This document shows positions 13,061-14,836 of a stretch of DNA of 14,836 nucleotides, piece after piece. Within the stretch, counting starts at the first letter, position 1. Every line of letters begins with the position of its first letter. Where the stretch lies: NCBI GenBank assembly GCA_045128735.1, contig JBGVRT010000020.1:1-14836 (forward strand), written 5' to 3'. Below the pieces are notes generated by a model. The model was not told where the DNA came from. It ran no database searches and saw nothing but the letters and a program-made list of their open reading frames with translations. The stretch comes from RGIG8775 sp045128735. Lineage in GTDB: Bacteria; Bacillota; Clostridia; Oscillospirales; CAG-272. The translations under genes were made by a program, and so were the position numbers.

Positions 13061-14496
13061 TGAAATATTTAGTATTGACTTTAGTCCTTCTTGTTGCCTT
13101 TTTTGCGGTAATAATCGGGCGCACGCTTGCGTTCAAGCCTCAAAAACAGCCCAAAACAGTTGACGAAGAGGTGGGCTTTGACAGAGAAAAAGCTATCTCC
13201 AATCTTCAGACACTCGTAAGATTCAAAACAGTATCGAACGCCGACCCGTCACTTGAGGACGACGGCGAGTTCGAAGGACTCATAAATAAGCTTCCCGAGC
13301 TTTATCCAAAGGTTTTTGAGACCTGCGAATTTATGAGATTTCCCGACCGCGGATTGCTTTTTCGCTGGAGGGGAAAAGAGGAGGGAGCACCGTCGGTGCT
13401 TATGGCGCACTACGACGTAGTTCCCGTAAACGAGGATATGTGGGAAAAGCCGCCCTTTGATGGAATACTTGAGGACGGCGTGCTCTGGGGGCGCGGAACG
13501 CTTGACACAAAGGTCACCTTCAACGGCGTACTGTATGCCGCTGAAACCCTGATAGCCGAGGGATTTACCCCGAATAAAGATATCTACTTCGCATTTTCGG
13601 GCGGAGAGGAGGTCAACGGCAGGGGCGCGGTCAATATCGTGGACTACTTCGAGGAGAAGGGAATTGTTCCCGAAATGGTGGTTGACGAAGGCGGCGCGGT
13701 GGTCGAAAAGGTTTTCCCGGGCGTAAAACAGCCCTGCGGAATGATTGGTATCGCCGAAAAGGGTATGATGAACGTGAGATATTCCACCAAGTCAAACGGC
13801 GGTCACGCCTCTGCGCCTAAGCCGCATACACCCGTGGGCGTGCTTTCTAAGGCGTGTTGTAAAATTGAAAATCATCCGTTCAAGGCGCATATGAGCGAGC
13901 CCGTGAGACAGCTTTTCGATACTCTCGGCAGACATTCAAGCTTTGCTATGAGAATGATTTTCGCTAATATGTGGTGCTTTTCGTGGGTGCTTGACCTTAT
14001 ATGTAAAAAGAGCGGCGGCGAGATAAACGCGCTTATGCGTACCACCGTGGCGTTTACGCAGATGAAGGGAAGCTCAGCCCCCAACGTGATACCGCCCGAA
14101 GCCGAAATGGTGTCGAATATGCGCCTGAATCCAATGGATAATATCGACAGCGCGCTTGAGTACCTTAAAAAGACGGTGAATGACAGTAGCGTTGAAATCG
14201 AGCTTCTCCACGGAATGAATCCAAGCCCTGTGTCAAGAACCGACTGCGAGGGCTGGGAGCGCGTGGCAAGCGCGGTGGCAAGCACCTGGCGCGGCGCGCT
14301 GGTGTCGCCCTACCTTATGGTGCAGTGCTCTGATAGTCGCCATTACGGCAGAATTTCGGATAGGGTTTACCGCTTCTCGGCAATGGACCTTACGAAAGAG
14401 GAGCGCGGAATGATACACGGCAATAATGAGCGAATCCGCATAGATTGCGCCTGCCGTGCCGTAGAGTTTTATATAAGACTTATGAAATTGTCCTGA
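13060..14496 (+). CDS. Membrane-anchored M20 family metallopeptidase (PM20D1-like)
   Basis: A 478-aa zinc-dependent hydrolase. One N-terminal helix (about 3-24) looks like an anchor without a lipobox or clear cleavage site. The di-metal site is complete: H117 in MAHYDVVPV, bridging D149 in GRGTLDTK, catalytic E183 and ligand E184 in SGGEE, D209 in VVDEGG, and H453 in MIHGNNE. The insert around GGHASAPKPHTPVG (247-260) starts the dimerisation lid. Size and layout resemble carboxypeptidase S / PM20D1, which cleave N-acyl amino acids or dipeptides. The ATG overlaps the upstream stop by one base, with AAAAGGAAAG as ribosome site. If the anchor leads outward, the active site would face outside the membrane. 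Substrate is unknown; the pairing with two membrane proteins suggests hydrolysis coupled to transport. Confidence 0.88.
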   Translation: MKYLVLTLVLLVAFFAVIIGRTLAFKPQKQPKTVDEEVGFDREKAISNLQTLVRFKTVSNADPSLEDDGEFEGLINKLPELYPKVFETCEFMRFPDRGLLFRWRGKEEGAPSVLMAHYDVVPVNEDMWEKPPFDGILEDGVLWGRGTLDTKVTFNGVLYAAETLIAEGFTPNKDIYFAFSGGEEVNGRGAVNIVDYFEEKGIVPEMVVDEGGAVVEKVFPGVKQPCGMIGIAEKGMMNVRYSTKSNGGHASAPKPHTPVGVLSKACCKIENHPFKAHMSEPVRQLFDTLGRHSSFAMRMIFANMWCFSWVLDLICKKSGGEINALMRTTVAFTQMKGSSAPNVIPPEAEMVSNMRLNPMDNIDSALEYLKKTVNDSSVEIELLHGMNPSPVSRTDCEGWERVASAVASTWRGALVSPYLMVQCSDSRHYGRISDRVYRFSAMDLTKEERGMIHGNNERIRIDCACRAVEFYIRLMKLS

Positions 14497-14509
14497 TTTT
14501 AAGGACAAA

Positions 14510-14548
14510 ACAGGGCTGTTCTCGTTAAGAGACAGCCCTGTAATTTTT
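14510..14548 (+). terminator. Intrinsic terminator of the DUF5058-M20 operon
   Basis: ACAGGGCTGT (14510-14519) pairs perfectly with ACAGCCCTGT (14532-14541). The stem extends by CTC/GAG past a single bulged T, and a T-run follows. It lies 14 nt after the M20 stop. Confidence 0.9.
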
Positions 14549-14561
14549 GGAGGGATATGGA

Positions 14562-14763
14562 GATAAATTGGTGTTTTTCGTACTATGTTAGCACAAACCG
14601 CCTCCTTTGCCTCCCTTGTCAAAGGGAGGGGGACCGCGGAACGCGGTGGAGGGATTCACGACAGATAAAACCAATAAATATGTTTATTGATGGGGATTTC
14701 AAATTATTGAATCCAACCCACCCGCTTCGCTAACAAGGTCGCAAGCGACCTGCACTATCGTGG
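14562..14763 (-). repeat. MITE-like structured intergenic repeat, copy C (inverted)
   Basis: Opposite in orientation to copies A and B. It begins with the terminal GATAAATTGGTGTTT (14562-14576), followed by the reverse complement of the tail, stem and hairpin block (14591-14657, identical to 75-141). Next comes the core of about 50 nt shared with copy B, and then the arm 14707-14763 (identical to 1-57). The core contains CAATAAA-TATG-TTTATTG, a perfect 7-bp hairpin; copy B has one mismatch there. The palindrome AGGTCGC-AA-GCGACCT lies at 14736-14751. A matching outer terminal repeat is not visible before the window ends. It begins 13 nt after the T-run of the M20 operon terminator. Confidence 0.85.
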
Positions 14764-14802
14764 TCCGCCGTCTCGCCTGCGGGCTCGGTCACGACACGGC
14801 TC

Positions 14803-14825
14803 TGACAGCCGTATCAAGGCTGTCA
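14803..14825. repeat. GC-rich hairpin in the terminal non-coding sequence
   Basis: TGACAGCC and GGCTGTCA form a perfect 8-bp stem around a 7-nt loop, in GC-rich sequence (14764-14836) with no coding signal. It may belong to a further repeat module of copy C or to a separate element cut by the window end. No T-run follows, so it is not a terminator. Confidence 0.4.
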
Positions 14826-14836
14826 TTCACTACCGT

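Noticed and set aside
14764..14836. Start of a further gene or a structured RNA gene at the window end
   Set aside because: No ribosome site or frame with domain content is visible. One hairpin is clear, but 73 nt of context is too little to call an RNA gene.

Overview
The window reads as chromosome from a spore-forming, Gram-positive anaerobe of the class Clostridia, probably a gut lineage near Oscillospiraceae. The evidence is spoIIR, strong Shine-Dalgarno sites, near-consensus SigA promoters with 17-nt spacers, compact intrinsic terminators, a DUF5058 protein and a cytoplasmic GH78 glycosidase. The genus cannot be named from the sequence alone. There are 13 protein-coding genes. I see no rRNA, tRNA, CRISPR array, transposase, integrase or phage gene.

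Layout. (1) 1-2797: a GH78 alpha-L-rhamnosidase-like gene with its own promoter and terminator, lying between copies of a structured, MITE-like intergenic repeat (1-170 and 2439-2797). (2) 2910-5422, + strand: an operon of a metal-dependent amidohydrolase, a soluble DUF2156 (MprF C-terminal-like) acyltransferase and a GNAT acetyltransferase, the last two overlapping by 11 bp. (3) 5442-5963, - strand: a small four-helix membrane protein that shares a bidirectional terminator with the preceding operon. (4) 6073-8208, - strand: argG-argF, arginine synthesis, behind a consensus promoter with two tandem ARG-box-like sites exactly 21 bp apart. (5) 8445-9059, + strand: spoIIR, divergent from argG, with a SigF-like promoter. 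(6) 9064-11466, - strand: a tightly coupled hisS / DJ-1-PfpI / 5-formyl-THF cyclo-ligase operon. (7) 11654-14496, + strand: a three-gene operon of a DUF5058 membrane protein, a second multi-spanning membrane protein and a membrane-anchored M20 metallopeptidase. (8) 14562-14763: a further repeat copy, inverted relative to the first.

How the genes work together. ArgF makes citrulline and ArgG makes argininosuccinate, so the pair feeds arginine synthesis under likely ArgR control; argH is not in the window. The DUF5058 / membrane protein / M20 operon looks like a two-subunit membrane complex paired with an amidohydrolase-type peptidase, possibly uptake and cleavage of an N-acyl amino acid or dipeptide-like compound. 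This is inference, and it is the best candidate here for an undescribed system. The amidohydrolase-DUF2156-GNAT operon has no recognised pathway.

The most distinctive non-coding signal is the repeat family. It has GATAAATTGGTGTTT termini, a core flanked by opposed arms, a stem conserved through compensatory changes, and hairpin tips that differ in sequence but stay self-complementary. Copies lie directly beyond terminators, and the first and last form a 57 + 67 bp perfect inverted repeat about 14.5 kb apart.
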